From Musa acuminata AAA Group (lineage: Eukaryota > Streptophyta > Magnoliopsida > Zingiberales > Musaceae): DNA of 64,000 nucleotides. The first letter of the stretch is position 1; every line of letters starts with the position of its first letter. The DNA lies in contig NC_088356.1 of the NCBI RefSeq assembly GCF_036884655.1, positions 17,966,001 to 18,030,000 on the forward strand, in the 5' to 3' direction. Both the position numbers and the translations under genes were made by a program. Positions 37,151-49,217 of the stretch are shown here, one piece after another. The notes under the pieces were generated by a model, which did not search any database, had not been told where the DNA came from, and was given only the letters and a program-made list of their open reading frames with translations.

Positions 37151-38600
37151 ATTTTGTTTTATTTTGATCTATTAATTCTTCAAACAATTTTAGATAATTC
37201 CCACTAAAATTCAGTTTATGAACTTTCTTAAATCTTCCAGTACGTAACATTAAAATTGCTAATAATTGGAGGCCAAATGACCTTGGTGGAGCATTCGTCT
37301 GTTATTATCAATTTGAGCACACTTAGAAGTTGGTATGAGAAAGATGCAAATGCAGTAGACCTCACAATAATTTTGAATTGGTAGATGATGACATAAACAT
37401 GCTTTATGTTATAGTATAAATTTTATATGGTTCTTTATTCTACTAGTTCTTGTATCACCTTTTCTTCCTAGGATGGCTATTGGTAGTTTGTCTGCAAATG
37501 AACTCATTTATGATCAATAACCTTTTACTTATGTTGTTCCAGTGTTGATGATTAATTAGGTTTTATTATTCCTTTCACAAAGAGTTCCTTGGTTATGGAA
37601 AAAACTATATTTTCATTTGTTTAATTTCAATGTCCTAGAAATTTATGACCAATTTTATGCTTGTGTTAAGGAATTCCATTGCAGGTGTGAAAATATCTAC
37701 ATTATATATGTGTAAAGGTATGGGGTCTTGTGACCTATGGTTCATGCATTGATAATCTTTTCAACTCTATGCTTATAGTAAAATTGCTTGATATACCTGA
37801 CCAAAAGGTTGCTCTACTTTTGAACTTTAAAGGGTTTAATTGCTTCTTTAAGTTATAGTTAAATAAAAGGAAAATTTATTGTTAGCTCTAAGTTTTTTAT
37901 AACATAATCTAAGTCCGAAAATGAGTGCAGCTCATATTGTAACACAAGGATGCTTTAAGTAGTAAGCTTCTAGGATAACTGTATAGTTTTCTGTCAGCAA
38001 CACCTAGACAATATAACTGAAGAGTTTTGCATGGGAAACTCCCGTTGGATGATGGGCTTGGATGTTTGGATGTAGACAAATTGATGGTTCTCCTTCTGCA
38101 ACTCAGCAAAGACATTGCTAAGTCCCACTAAGTCGTCAGCTTTTGTCCATACATATTGGCATTGATTAGTCTAAAAAATGGTGTATGCTTCTTCCACTGC
38201 TGTTAGTAATCAGAAACAGTTTTATTTTCCTTATTCTGTTGTTCTCGTGGACGATATTTACTATCAGAAGTTTGAAATATGCACATGCTTCCATGTCTGT
38301 ATATTTCATATCAATTACATCATATTCTGAATGGAAATTGCATCAATTCTGTTAATCAAGCATCAGATTAGTGCAGTCCTGTACATTGGCTAGCGATTTT
38401 TAAACCTCTGTTTCTCCCTCTTGACAGGTTTATTTGAAGCTTTTACCTTGACTCAAAAAGTTTTGGAATCAATTCTATGTGAACCACTTTGACAAGATGT
38501 TATGTATGCATTCATATTTGAAGCTTAGAGACAATAAGACAATTATAGGTTAGAAGATCCTGTGTGTTAGTTTCATTCATTTTGCTAGGAGTCACTGCTC
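37151..38600. other. Non-coding or intron-like DNA
   Basis: AT-rich. Short open stretches after acceptor-like sites occur (for example after CTTCCAG at 37240), but none could be assigned to a family. Confidence 0.3.
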
Positions 38601-38616
38601 ATATCTTATACTTTTT

Positions 38617-39909
38617 TTCTCCAATGATCGAGTGGGTCTTCTTCATGGATTTAGATGCTGTTCTCATACCAATTTTGATAATCTATCAGATTGTTATCAG
38701 CCAATACCACCCGATGTTATTGAAAAAAATGATTTATCCACGGCAGTAAAAACTATATGCTTCATCATTGTTACTTAGATGGAGAGGTAAATATTGTGTA
38801 GGTATGTATTGGTTCAAACAATATTTTAAGTAATGATCTTGGTTCCTAATGGTTGTAGGAATCACCTGATGTAATAGTCAAGCCTTTTGGAGGTCACATG
38901 GTAATTTTCTTTATAGTATGTATACCCATGAAGTGCAACTAGCACTGAACCAAAATCTATTGACATCGTCCAATAAACATACGATGTAATATAAATGTTT
39001 AGAACATGAATTTTAACACTAGCTTTTGTTACTGTGGGTGTTCAATGCTGAAATATCAAAGAAAATGACAATATGTTTACATATTCAATAATTCTATTGG
39101 AAGCTGATATTGGGAGTTGCTAATCCTACATTGTAACATATAAATTCATCAAATGTGCACACAGCTTTTTTGTCTCTAGCTGATATTGTTGTCTTTGGTC
39201 TTTTTCCATGGGAAGTGTCTTACATACGAATTAGATCATGATGCTTTACTATTAAATAGTTTTTCAAGGATGTTATTTAGGTAATATTTATTAGTTGTCT
39301 ATCATGAATGATTGAAGGCGTTAACCCTCATCTAAAGAACAATTTGTTATGTCTTTAGGTTGCTTTCTACTATTGACAGTCTTCAATGGCAGTTCCCATT
39401 TGAGTCTTTTGGGTATATAGTATAAAGAAGATTTTACAGATCAACTTTAAACTGATATCGAACCAATTTTAATGATATTATCAATTATATTTTCAGCTTG
39501 CAGCAATGTTCCATGTAGATGGGCAAACGTGTGTCTTTGCAAACCGAGTACTTGATTTTCTCTGACTTTTGTTGCATTTGTATTTACAATACTGTTCTTA
39601 TCAACACATTAATCTTCCATTGTTATTAATTTTTTTAGCAAAAATTATCTAAACGTCTATTGTATCTGGAAGTTAAACTCGAGAGCAAATATTTGAATAA
39701 TTGATTCATTATATTTTGGCACAAAAAAAAAACAGATGAACTGTCATGTCAGCAGCAGAATTAAGCATGGGATAGATGAGTCGTTGGAAGTAAGTAAACG
39801 AAAAAAGACAAATTTATTCTGCTAGTAATATGTGTGATCTTTGCAGATGAAATATGTGTGCCGGAGGCTTAGAATGAAGTTACAACAGAAAAACAAAAAT
39901 TTCTGCTAG
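38617..39909 (+). other. Chain of small exon-like segments, gene not recognised
   Basis: Four short segments bounded by splice-like sites read in one phase without stops. 38859-38900 lies between TTGTAG and GTAATT (ESPDVIVKPFGGHM). 39497-39547 lies between TTTTCAG and GTACTT (LAAMFHVDGQTCVFANR). 39736-39789 lies between AACAG and GTAAGT (MNCHVSSRIKHGIDESLE). 39847-39909 follows TTGCAG and ends in TAG (MKYVCRRLRMKLQQKNKNFC). Lengths are 42, 51, 54 and 63, all multiples of three. A longer open stretch at 38623-38744 (including YQPIPPDVIEKNDLSTA) may belong upstream. It could be the 3' end of a plus-strand gene or pseudogene, or a coincidence in AT-rich DNA. Confidence 0.3.
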
Positions 39910-40619
39910 AGCTAATTAATCCCTACACAGTATCCTATCCTTTCCAGTTGTATGTTAAACTCCTACCGCCTCGATAATAAGTCCCGATTTGCAATTACGC
40001 ACTTCCAAAATGAGGTACTTCATTAGGTCTTTTGGTCGGTGGGTAGTGGTATAACTCAACAAACTCGGAACTGTTATTTGTTGGGCTTCATCGACTTATT
40101 TTTTATTGACACGTACAGATCCCTATCATTTTCTTAGGTACACGTGAGAAGGGATATTTGATGGGTGTATCAACCATGCGCCTGCCCTTTTGTTGCAATG
40201 TCACGAGAGCCTTACTATTTGGATTGGATCTAGGTAATATTCTGAGGTTTTTGCAGGTGTATCAACTACTCGTGCCTTTTTGTCTATCCTAGCTTATTAA
40301 ACTCAGTTTCTGATAAATACTCACTGTATCTTATCTTTGACAGCCAATCTATTGTCGATCTTCTCTTGTCACAATTTAATATTCCATATTTTCTACATTG
40401 TTATTCTTTGCCTTTGAGCTGACAGTAAATGGATTGATTCTGAAAGGATCTCGTAGCTAGCTATTACATCTTTGTGACTCTTTTCTCAGTGCTTGAATTG
40501 ACCAATTTGCACTAACCTGAATAACTTTGCTTTTATCAAATCTTATGATTTAACAAGGTTTGATTTGCTATTTTTTTCATGTCAAGGATTACCTAGGTAT
40601 CGGATTCAGTTTGATGATC
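39910..40619. other. Non-coding, no feature seen
   Basis: No supported coding region, RNA or repeat. Confidence 0.4.
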
Positions 40620-40835
40620 GAATCAGATTGGTATTTATCGATGTATCGACATACAGTATATTGGTATATATCGATGTTTTATATAGAAAGAAAAGAAAAA
40701 AAAAAAAAGGAAGAAGAGAGGTATATATCGATGTTTTATATAGAAAGAAAAAAAAAAAGAAGAAGAGAAAACGACAACGAAGGAATAGAGGAGGAAAAAA
40801 GAAAAAGAAGAAGAGGAAGCTAACGGAAGAGTAGT
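40620..40835. repeat. Duplicated TATCGATG motif and purine-rich low-complexity tract
   Basis: A block GGTATATATCGATGTTTTAT plus ATAGAAAGAAA occurs twice (about 40663 and 40721), followed by an A/G-rich tract to 40830. Overlapping Lys/Arg/Glu-rich frames are products of the composition. Confidence 0.75.
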
Positions 40836-41455
40836 AAAAATAAATTAAAAAACTCGTGCCAAGCCTTCACATAAAAAAAAAACTCTACAGCATAGACAAA
40901 GAAACATCAAACCCAAAACAAAGTATGCCATTTAATGCACAGATAGAGTTCAACTAACATCAATATAAGTATGTCCAACATTAAAAAAATAAACTCGGTA
41001 CCCAAGTAATAGTGCAACAATTCTTTAAACTTCAATATGAGAAATCTTCGATATACTAGTAATGAGTTTGTTGACAAATGATGCCGCCCAAAAAGGGAGA
41101 GACGAAATGATGTATGAGTTATGTTATTATGGTCCTAATTAATGATTGGGCAAAAAAAAAATGCTACTCATTTTGAATTTTCTGATGCGTAAGAAAGAAC
41201 TTGAATAGAAGACAAAAAAAAACTTTTAACAGAAGACATGATCAGCATTGACGCGAGATGAATTGAGAATGTAGGATCTATGAGAAGCGCATGACCAAAA
41301 AACCAAGACCATGCACCGCATACAAAGAATCATAATCTAGACTAACATGCATCCAAGAAATTAGCACCTAAGAATCGACACCCAGCAATGAACGAATCAA
41401 CTAGAAACTAGCATGTTCGAAGTGTGAAGAATCAATGGGCGCCCCCCAAGAACGC
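40836..41455. other. Non-coding, no feature seen
   Basis: A-rich sequence without supported coding potential. Confidence 0.4.
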
Positions 41456-42000
41456 TTTTCAACTAGTCAAAAGGCATAGATAGGCGGCCTTTGACACCTT
41501 CGATGGCGGCGAGAAGGCTGCGCAACACTGGAAGGTGGGGCATCCCAGAGCAGAGAAGGCGACTTCACCAAGTGGGGCATGCAAAATCACATGCCTGCCA
41601 TCGCTGTCGCATAGAGATTTGGAGGAGGCAACACCCGGTCGGAGGAGGCTTGCAGACACACCGGCAAGGGAAGACGAAGATGAAGATGAAGACGAAGAGG
41701 GAAAAGAGCAGGGGAGAAGACGAAATAATTTGTGCTTGGTGTCATCATGGCCCTTTTTTAAGACAGATGACAAGGTCACATTATATCTTTAAGATTCATG
41801 CAAAACCACCACGCTATTACATCTTTGAGAGTTGTGTGAAACCCACTCGATAATTAATTATAGCTTCAAGACTCGTGTGAAACCCGCTATAGGTCACTAC
41901 GACTTTAGTATTCGTGTAGACGACAATGCTTAACTCGTGTTAGATGATATATGAAGTCTCATAATCTGAAGCAACCACGGAGCTTCACATCCTATGAGCA
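41456..42000. other. GC-richer segment with GAA/GAT tract and short tandem repeats; no gene assigned
   Basis: 41480-41720 is GC-richer than its surroundings and ends in a GAAGATGAAGACGAAGAG tract. Overlapping open frames exist on both strands (for example 41459-41779 minus, with a Ser run) but none resembles a known family. 41770-41925 holds three to four loose repeats of the form TTTNAGACTCGTGTGAAACC. Confidence 0.35.
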
Positions 42001-42650
42001 AAATGCATGAAACACCATCGAAAGAACAATAGTCGAACAATAGTTGCACAACCACGGAGATTCACGCTGGAGCTTTGTGCCTCCTCTCGTCCAGCGGATT
42101 CAGCAAATGGATGTTCAGAAGCACCTTTTCTTGCACAAGCACCAAGGAACGGGAATCAACACAGACATAAAAGCTAAGGAACTATTCGGATGCATATACA
42201 AGGAAACAAAATCAAACAGGTGTTCTAATTCCAAAAAAATATCATCAAGTCGTTCAATCGCAATTAATCATATTAATTATATGACCAACATAAGTGAAAT
42301 AAGTATATAGTCGAGGGTTTATCATCCTGATGGAAGCCTAAGGAGCTCTTAAAAATCCAAAGAGAAAATAGTGGCAGCCAAAGAGAGAGAGGCGAACTGT
42401 AGCCCTAACGAGATTTGTATACACAAAGAGTTTGTTATAGTACTAGACCCTTAGGATGGAGGTTTGTGCGATCTAACCGTCATATGGATGTAGTGCATAC
42501 GATAAAGTCAAACTCTCTTACTCCTTTCTCTTGTCTAGCACATGTATTTGTCCATATATTTTATATTTACTTGATCTAAATTATGATTTTGAAAATGAAT
42601 CCATTAATCAATTTGATCCGCTACGAACACATACATGGATGGTAAGATAC

Positions 42651-42694
<44 letters not shown>

Positions 42695-43972
42695 AAATTT
42701 ATTAATATATTTATAATATTAATATATTATAAAATACATAAAAGGCAATTCATTGATCTAACTTTCAAGTTTACCTTTTTTTTTCCTTCCTTATTTCTTA
42801 TAAGTTGTATATTCGGTATCATGATTGCAAGGATATAAGTTGACCATATTTTAATTAAAGATTATCTCGACTATTGTGATTGTAGCGATATAAATACATG
42901 ATCATACTTGTAAAAGAGATTGATTGTTTCCATAATTCGAACACATAAATAATGACATATGTCTTAAACATAGTGATCCAAGTTTCTCTTGCACTGTTTT
43001 TCCTTGGGATAAAGTTCTCGTGCTGCTATAAACTAGTTTTGTTTGCTTAAAAGTAGTTGATAGTTTGATCAGCAACAATTTGCAACAACATGAATAATTT
43101 AATGATTTTTACCTTTGTCAATACTATAACTTAGAACGTTTTCACCCTATCAAAACAAATAATCATTTGTACCACACACAAAAGAGGAGATATACCGGAG
43201 AAATAAATTTCTTACATTTAAATGTTAGAATAAATACAAATACATATTTTATCAAGTGGATTTTCAGAAAAAAAAACTCCCTTGATTTTATTTTTCCCAC
43301 AAAGAGCCCACGTTAACGTTTTTTTGTGCAGAGTACCTGTTCATTTGTGAAATATTAGAATATTATTAGACAATCGGTTTGGTCCTTTATATCTAAACTT
43401 AGAAGTAGACCGAGTTGAAGGTTCTGTTCACTTTCCGTTTCCCTAAAATATCAAACTACTCTTGTGCTTTCTCCTATGACCTCTCAATTCCAATGAGTGA
43501 CCTCTCCGTTCTAAGCCTTGGTGCGGTGACGTCTCAGTTCCACACGAAGACCTCTCATCTTCATCCGCTCACTTTATGGTCCTCTCTCTATCCTTCTAAA
43601 CTCTCTCCATGTCGATGATCAAAACCTATTATCCTTGGGTGTTTAATCCGAGTATCTCTATTGTTCACTCGGTGATTGATCTTAGATTAGTCCCATTTGA
43701 TACTGTTTTATAAACTTTTATAATTATAAACTTACATAATTATTCGGTTGAAATAATATATTTATCTTATTAAATATATTTTATTTTTTCAATCAGACAT
43801 GTCATGCTAAAATATTAGATAGTGGATAGTTTCTCCCAATAAGGCTCCGTTAAGGGATACTGCTTGCTTACGTTCAATTTGGACACTCATTTTGATGATA
43901 ATGGATTGCTCATTATGATAGGGTTTCACAGAAATGACCCTTTATCAAAAATTGGTTTACCCTAATAGTTTG
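42001..43972. other. Non-coding DNA with an (AT)n microsatellite
   Basis: An (AT)n run lies at about 42655-42692. The rest is AT-rich with no supported gene. It is the left flank of the retrotransposon cluster. Confidence 0.5.
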
Positions 43973-45150
43973 TGTTAAATCTTGAATTTTGATAATGAAA
44001 TCAATTGATGAGTTTGTGATCTAATATATGTTTTGAGTGACGCAAGACTAGCTTCGATCAAGGAGAGATAAATTGATTGAAGTAGGAGGAATTGGACACT
44101 GAGCTGGAGTTAAACATGTCAAGAGATTAGATGTCGGACTGGATGATTGGTTGATGGGCCAGCAAAAGGACTTCATGCTGTGAGTTCGGGCATCAAGCCG
44201 AAGGGTCGGATATTGTGCCAAGGAGATCAAAAGTTATGGGAGTCAACATGCCAATTGGGCAATACGCCGAAGGAGAGGACGATATGCCGAAGGATCGGAC
44301 GAAGCATCGGAAGAACTAATGATATGTTGGACAACATATAATTCATGCTTTGTAATAATTTATCTAGATCGAATTAGGTTAGGTCTAATTGGATCGGTAT
44401 TGTGATGAAACAATGTCAACTCAATTAAGGGCCTATTGGGCCTGATTTAGAACTGTTTTGGGTCAATTGAGGCCTATGCAACAACCCTCAATAGGCCCAA
44501 GTAGTGGCACCGCCTAGGACTCGGCCTCCCAAGTTGTCTGGGCAGTGGTACCACCCAATGTCAGTATTAGACTGAGTAGTGGTACCATCGAGTATCAAAC
44601 TAATAGGCGATGGTACCGCTAGTTATCAGTCTGTCAAGCGATGATATTGCCCAATACCGATTGTGGTACCACTAGTACACCAAAATCCCGGGATAAGATT
44701 GTTTTGTCTCCAAATTTGAATCCATTTGGGGTCTATAAAAACCACACTCATCCTTGATCAATGAACACAAAAATTGAGAATAAAAATTGGGGAAAATGCT
44801 ATTGTAATCTTGTGAGAATTCCCCTCCTCTGGCTCTAAGTGTTGATTTTAGTTTAAGAGATGAGTGAGTGAGTTGTAAAGGTTATCTCCTAAACCTGTGA
44901 AAAGGAGAAAAGAGTTATAAGAGGGTAGTGGATCTTCACTCATTGAAGGAAGACCGTTAGTGGACGCTGGTGGTCTCAACGGAGGAGGAATCTGAAGTGG
45001 ACATAGGTCACAATGACTGAACTACTATAAACCCAATATACTCGGTTTGCATTTCTGTTCTTCTTTTCTTTCTCATATTGTAAACTGATTTACTTGCTTA
45101 CTACTCTCACTACGCTTACAAACGCGCTTTGCTGATTCACGATCCTAATA
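43973..45150 (+). repeat. 5' LTR of gag-only element S2
   Basis: Begins TGTTAAATCTTG and ends GATCCTAATA. It contains a TATA box at 44734-44741 and degenerate GGTACCACC palindromes at 44515-44680. It is shorter than the S3 LTR because the CT-rich end (CCCCTCTTAGTGC) is missing. Confidence 0.85.
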
Positions 45151-45245
45151 GTTGGTATCGGAGCCACATTTCTCTCTATTAGATTAACACCCAAGAAAGA
45201 TCTTTTTTCGACTTTCAAGATGGTCTTTCTATCACTCGTCCTCCT

Positions 45246-46157
45246 ATGTTCAATGGGACGGACTACACGTATTGAAAAAATATGAATGTGAGTTTTCTTG
45301 CTTTCTTTAAACTTTGATTTATGGAATATTATTGAATATGATTTTCAACAACCTTCTAAACCTATGAATGAATGGAATAATTTTGAGAAAAAATCATTTT
45401 CGCTAAATGCAAAAGCTATGAATTACTTTGTGCTTTGAATAAAAATGAGTTTAATCATATTTTGACTTGTGAAACTGCACAAGACATTTGGCACACTCTT
45501 GAAATTACACACAAATGTATAAATAGGGTTAAAGAATCAAAAATTAATCTTTTGATGTATAGTTTTGAATTATTTCGAATGGAACCAAGCGAAATCATTG
45601 GAGACATATACACTCGTTTTACAGATGTCATTAATGGTTTGAAAGCACTTGGTAAAAATTTTTCTAATTTTGAATTTGTTAACAAAATACTAAGATCCCT
45701 TCCAAAAAGTTGGGATCCGAAAGTGACGGTAATATAAGAGATAAAGGACTTGAACAATTTCCTTCTTGAAAAACTTATAGGCTCTTTAATGACATATGAA
45801 ATGACTTGTATCGAATATGATTAACTTGAGAACAACTTTCTAAAGAATAGGAAGGATTTGACACTTAGAACAAATGAAGACCACTCGAGTGAAAGCTCAA
45901 GTGATGATGACTTTGAACTCTTAACAATAAAGCTTAAAAAATTCTTAAAATAAGAATTAAATAATAAAAATAAACTTAAAAAGAAGAAGCTATCAAAAAA
46001 GAAGAAAGCACTCAAGGTGACTTGGGACGAAACGAGTGCATTCGAAGACGAGGAGCAAAACAACAAAGACAAAGTGGCGAACTATGCCTTAATGGCTTTT
46101 GATAACAAGGTAAGTGACTCAACCAAAACCATTTTACTTTACTATGAAATTATTTGA
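45246..46157 (+). pseudogene. Copia-type gag, broken (S2)
   Basis: It would encode the capsid-like gag. It starts MFNGT, shared with the other copies, then has a TGA where a Trp is expected (the YW after the start), further stops and frameshifts. The clearest block is 45435-45737 (KNEFNHILTCETAQDIWHTL, FELFRMEPSEII, LPKSWDPKV). It ends in an acidic Ser/Glu-rich stretch and a stop after YEII. No CCHC zinc knuckle precedes the stop. The copies at 50594-51492 and 57704-58627 end at the same place. Confidence 0.85.
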
Positions 46158-48116
46158 TGCATTTCATGAGTTACTTTTAAATTAGTTTATAAAATATAAA
46201 AAAAGGGGTTTCATGCTTCTCTTTCTAGTGATTTTGAAAAATTAAAAAATTGGGCATGACAATTGCATGAAGAGTTAGATTCACTTAAAAAAGAAAAATA
46301 TATTATTATAACAAACAATAATAAAGGAAAGATCATCATTGAAACTTGATGGTTTTTGTTATAATAAATCTTTTGATTGAAAATGGTTGATGGTTACACA
46401 AACAATAATCTATTGATCTTGATGATTTTCGTATTGCTTTTCGATTTTAAATGATGATACAATGCTTTTGTATGGAAGACTAGGGCATGCTAGTATAAGG
46501 TCAATCACACAAATTGAAACTAAAGAATTTTAGCTATTTTTAATCTCATAGGAATCAATGTACATTGTTTTCAATGAATTTTTCAAATGTAAGAAAAGTG
46601 ATTTTGATGATGAGTTTGGAGTTGACAAATTGAATTTGAATGAAATTTTTCCAACCGAATTATGAACCATCTTTTGATTTCTCTACTTGAGGTATCTTTT
46701 ATGAGAATCAAAATCTTTTCTATCTTTGATGATTTCTTCTTATCATTTACTAAATAAGAGACTTATGCAAACAAACTATAACCTTGATAATGATTTGTAA
46801 TGGTTTGAAATTGTGCATGTTATATCTTGAAGACTTGAAACCATGTTTTGGTATCATGCATACCCAAGTAATGATGATTTGAAAATTTATTGTTTTGATA
46901 TCATGCCCAAAGTGATGATGATGATGATGACTTGGCATTTCTTACAAAAAAAATTTATGGATTGAGATTTTTTTTTATCCTAATCATGATCTTGATTTCT
47001 CGATATTTGATACTTAATTTTTTTTTTTTTTGAATCAAGATCTTATATTTGATCTCCTATGTTTCTTTTTATCATTTACTAAAGAGGAAAATTATCCAAA
47101 TTAATCATGATTATTCTTTTCATTACAACTTGAAAGTTTTCTATGAATCAAGATTTTTCCTTTGATTGAAGAAGAGATTCATCTAAATGAATCTTGATTC
47201 TTTCACTTGATATTTATAAATTAAGATTTATTATGAATTAAGATTTTTCATTAATTATCTTCCTATGATTCTTCTTGGTATTTTCTAAAGAAGAGACGTA
47301 TTCAAATTAATCATGATATGTCACTTGACTTCTTGATATTATGACTTGAACTTGAATTTTATGATGTATAATTGCCTTATATTTATGATTTGGATATCTC
47401 ATAATATGATTAAATCATTGATGTATACAAGAGAAAAATTACACCATTGTATTCTTCCCATCTTTTTTTACAATAACAAGGGGGGGGGGAAGTTTTGCTA
47501 GCTTGCACATCACAAAAGAAAGCAAAAATTGTGAGCTTGCACATTTCAAAGAAAAAAAACATGCTAGTTTGCAAAAGAAAGTAAAAATTTCTAGCTTGCA
47601 TATTGCAAAAGAAAGCAAAATTGCTTGGTTGCATATTTCAAAAAAGTAGAAACTTGCTATCTTGCACATTTCAAAAGAGAAGCAAAGTTTGCTAGCTTGC
47701 ACATTTCAAAAAGATACAAAAACATGCTATCTTGCACATCTCAAAAGATGCAAAAATTTTACTACCTTTCATATCTGAAAAACTTGCTAGCTTGCATGAT
47801 GATATATGCAATGATGTTTCAAAAACTTAAAATTATGTTTATAAAGTAATGATTTGAAATTATATCTCAAAAACTTGCTGGTTGTACTTTTTCTTTTTAT
47901 TGATGACAAAGGGGGAGAAGTCATGATGATGATCATGCATGGTGTACTTTGAACATGTCATGAAATACTCATGATTTTAAGATGCATGCAATGATGTGAT
48001 TAATTGGTTCTTTCAATATTCATGATGCATGCAATGATGAAATAGTCATGATTTTCTGAATTCAAAATTTCTAAACTTCATCATTAATTGATTGTCATCA
48101 TCAAAAAGGGGGAGAT
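46158..48116 (+). other. Non-coding internal region of S2 with tandem repeats and polypurine tracts
   Basis: Directly after gag, diverged remains of further gag-like sequence can be traced for about 150 bp. The rest is AT-rich with recurrent TGATGATTT and GAATCTTGAT motifs. 47495-47800 holds about ten imperfect 30-36-bp repeats around TGCTAGCTTGCACATTTCAA. Polypurine-like motifs: 47473-47490 (G run), 47901-47919 (TGATGACAAAGGGGGAGAA), and the tract at 48103-48115 before the LTR. No pol. Confidence 0.8.
47495..47800 (+). repeat. Tandem array of a TGCTAGCTTGCACATTTCAA-type unit (S2)
   Basis: About ten imperfect units of 30-36 bp, each with a CTAGCTTGCA-like core and an AAAAGAAAGCAAAA-like tail. 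The same array occurs at 53185-53480 in S3, at the same place relative to the 3' LTR. Reading frames across it on both strands (47410-47849) are repeat artefacts. Confidence 0.85.
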
Positions 48117-49217
48117 TGTTAAATCTTATATTTCGATGATTAAAACAATTGATGAGTTTGTGATTTAATTTACGTTTTCAGTGACGTAGAACTAGCTTCG
48201 ATCATAGAGAGATAAATTTATTGAAGCAGGAGGAATCAGACGTTGAGCTGGAGTTGAACATATCAAGAGATTGGACGTCGGGCTGAACGATTGATTGATG
48301 GGCCGGCAAAAGGACTTCGTGCCATGAGTTCAGGTATCGGGTCGAAGGATCATACATTAGGCCAAGGAGATTGGAAGTTGCAGGAGTCAACATGCCAATT
48401 GGACAATACGCCGAAGGAGATGACGATGCGCCGAAGGATCGGACGAAGCATTGGAAGAACTAATGACATGACAGACAACATATGATTTGTGCTTTGTAAT
48501 AATTTATCTAGATCGAGTTAGTACAGGTCTAATTGAGTCGATATTAGGATAAAATAATGCCAACTCAATTATGGGCCCATTGGGCCTAAGTTGAGGCTAT
48601 TTTGGGCCAAGTGAGGCCCATGCAACAACCCTCTACATGCCCAAGCCACTAGGGCTAGCGGTGGCACCATTTGGGACTCGGCCTCCCAGGTTGTTTGGGC
48701 GGCGGTACCGCCTAGACATAGTCTTCAAGACTGTGTCAAGCGGTGATGCCGCCTAATGTCAGTGTCAGACTGAGCGGTGGTACCACCTAGTGTCAGACTG
48801 ATAGACGGTGGTACCGCTAGTTGTCTGTCTATGAGGTAGTAGTACAGAATTCCCCTCTAGCTCTAAGTGTTGATTTCAGATTAAGAGAGGAGCGAGTGGG
48901 TTGTAAAGGTTATCTCCTAAACCTATGAAAAGGAAAAAAGAGTTGTAAGAGGGTATTTGATATTCACCTATTGAAGGAAGACCGTTAGTGGACGCCAATG
49001 GCCTCAACGAAGGAGTCAACGGAGGAGGAATCAAAAGTGGACGTAGGTCACGACGATTGAACCACTATAAACCCAGTGTACTCGGTTTGCATTTCTATTT
49101 TGCTTTTCATTCTCATATTGCAATCTGATTTACTTGCTTACTACTCTCACTACGATTATGAATGTGCTTTCAAGTTAAATTCTTTCCGATATCAGTCTTT
49201 ATCAAATGAGAATTTTC
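48117..49217 (+). repeat. 3' LTR of S2, end truncated
   Basis: Starts TGTTAAATCTTATATTTC after GGGGGAGAT. It carries GGTACC palindromes at 48700-48830. It lacks a TATA segment present in the 5' copy (deletion near 48843) and its CT-rich terminus, where S3 starts. Confidence 0.85.

Larger units (their letters stand above)
43973..49217 (+). mobile_element. Gag-only Sirevirus-like LTR retrotransposon (copy S2)
   Basis: 5' LTR 43973-45150, spacer base, primer site TTGGTATCGGAGCC (45152-45165), gag pseudogene 45246-46157, about 1.9 kb of non-coding DNA, polypurine tract 48103-48115 and 3' LTR 48117-49217. No protease, integrase, reverse transcriptase or RNase H is recognisable anywhere inside, so it is non-autonomous (the TR-GAG type of plant element). 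The 3' LTR lacks its last 80 or so bases where the next copy (S3) begins, so S3 probably inserted into it. Confidence 0.85.

Noticed and set aside
41459..41779. 106-codon minus-strand frame with a Ser run
   Set aside because: Composition-driven (GAA/GAT tract on the other strand); no family recognised, and overlapping plus-strand frames are equally open.
47495..47800. Regularly spaced repeats resembling a CRISPR array
   Set aside because: Units are imperfect and contiguous without unique spacers, and lie inside a plant retrotransposon.
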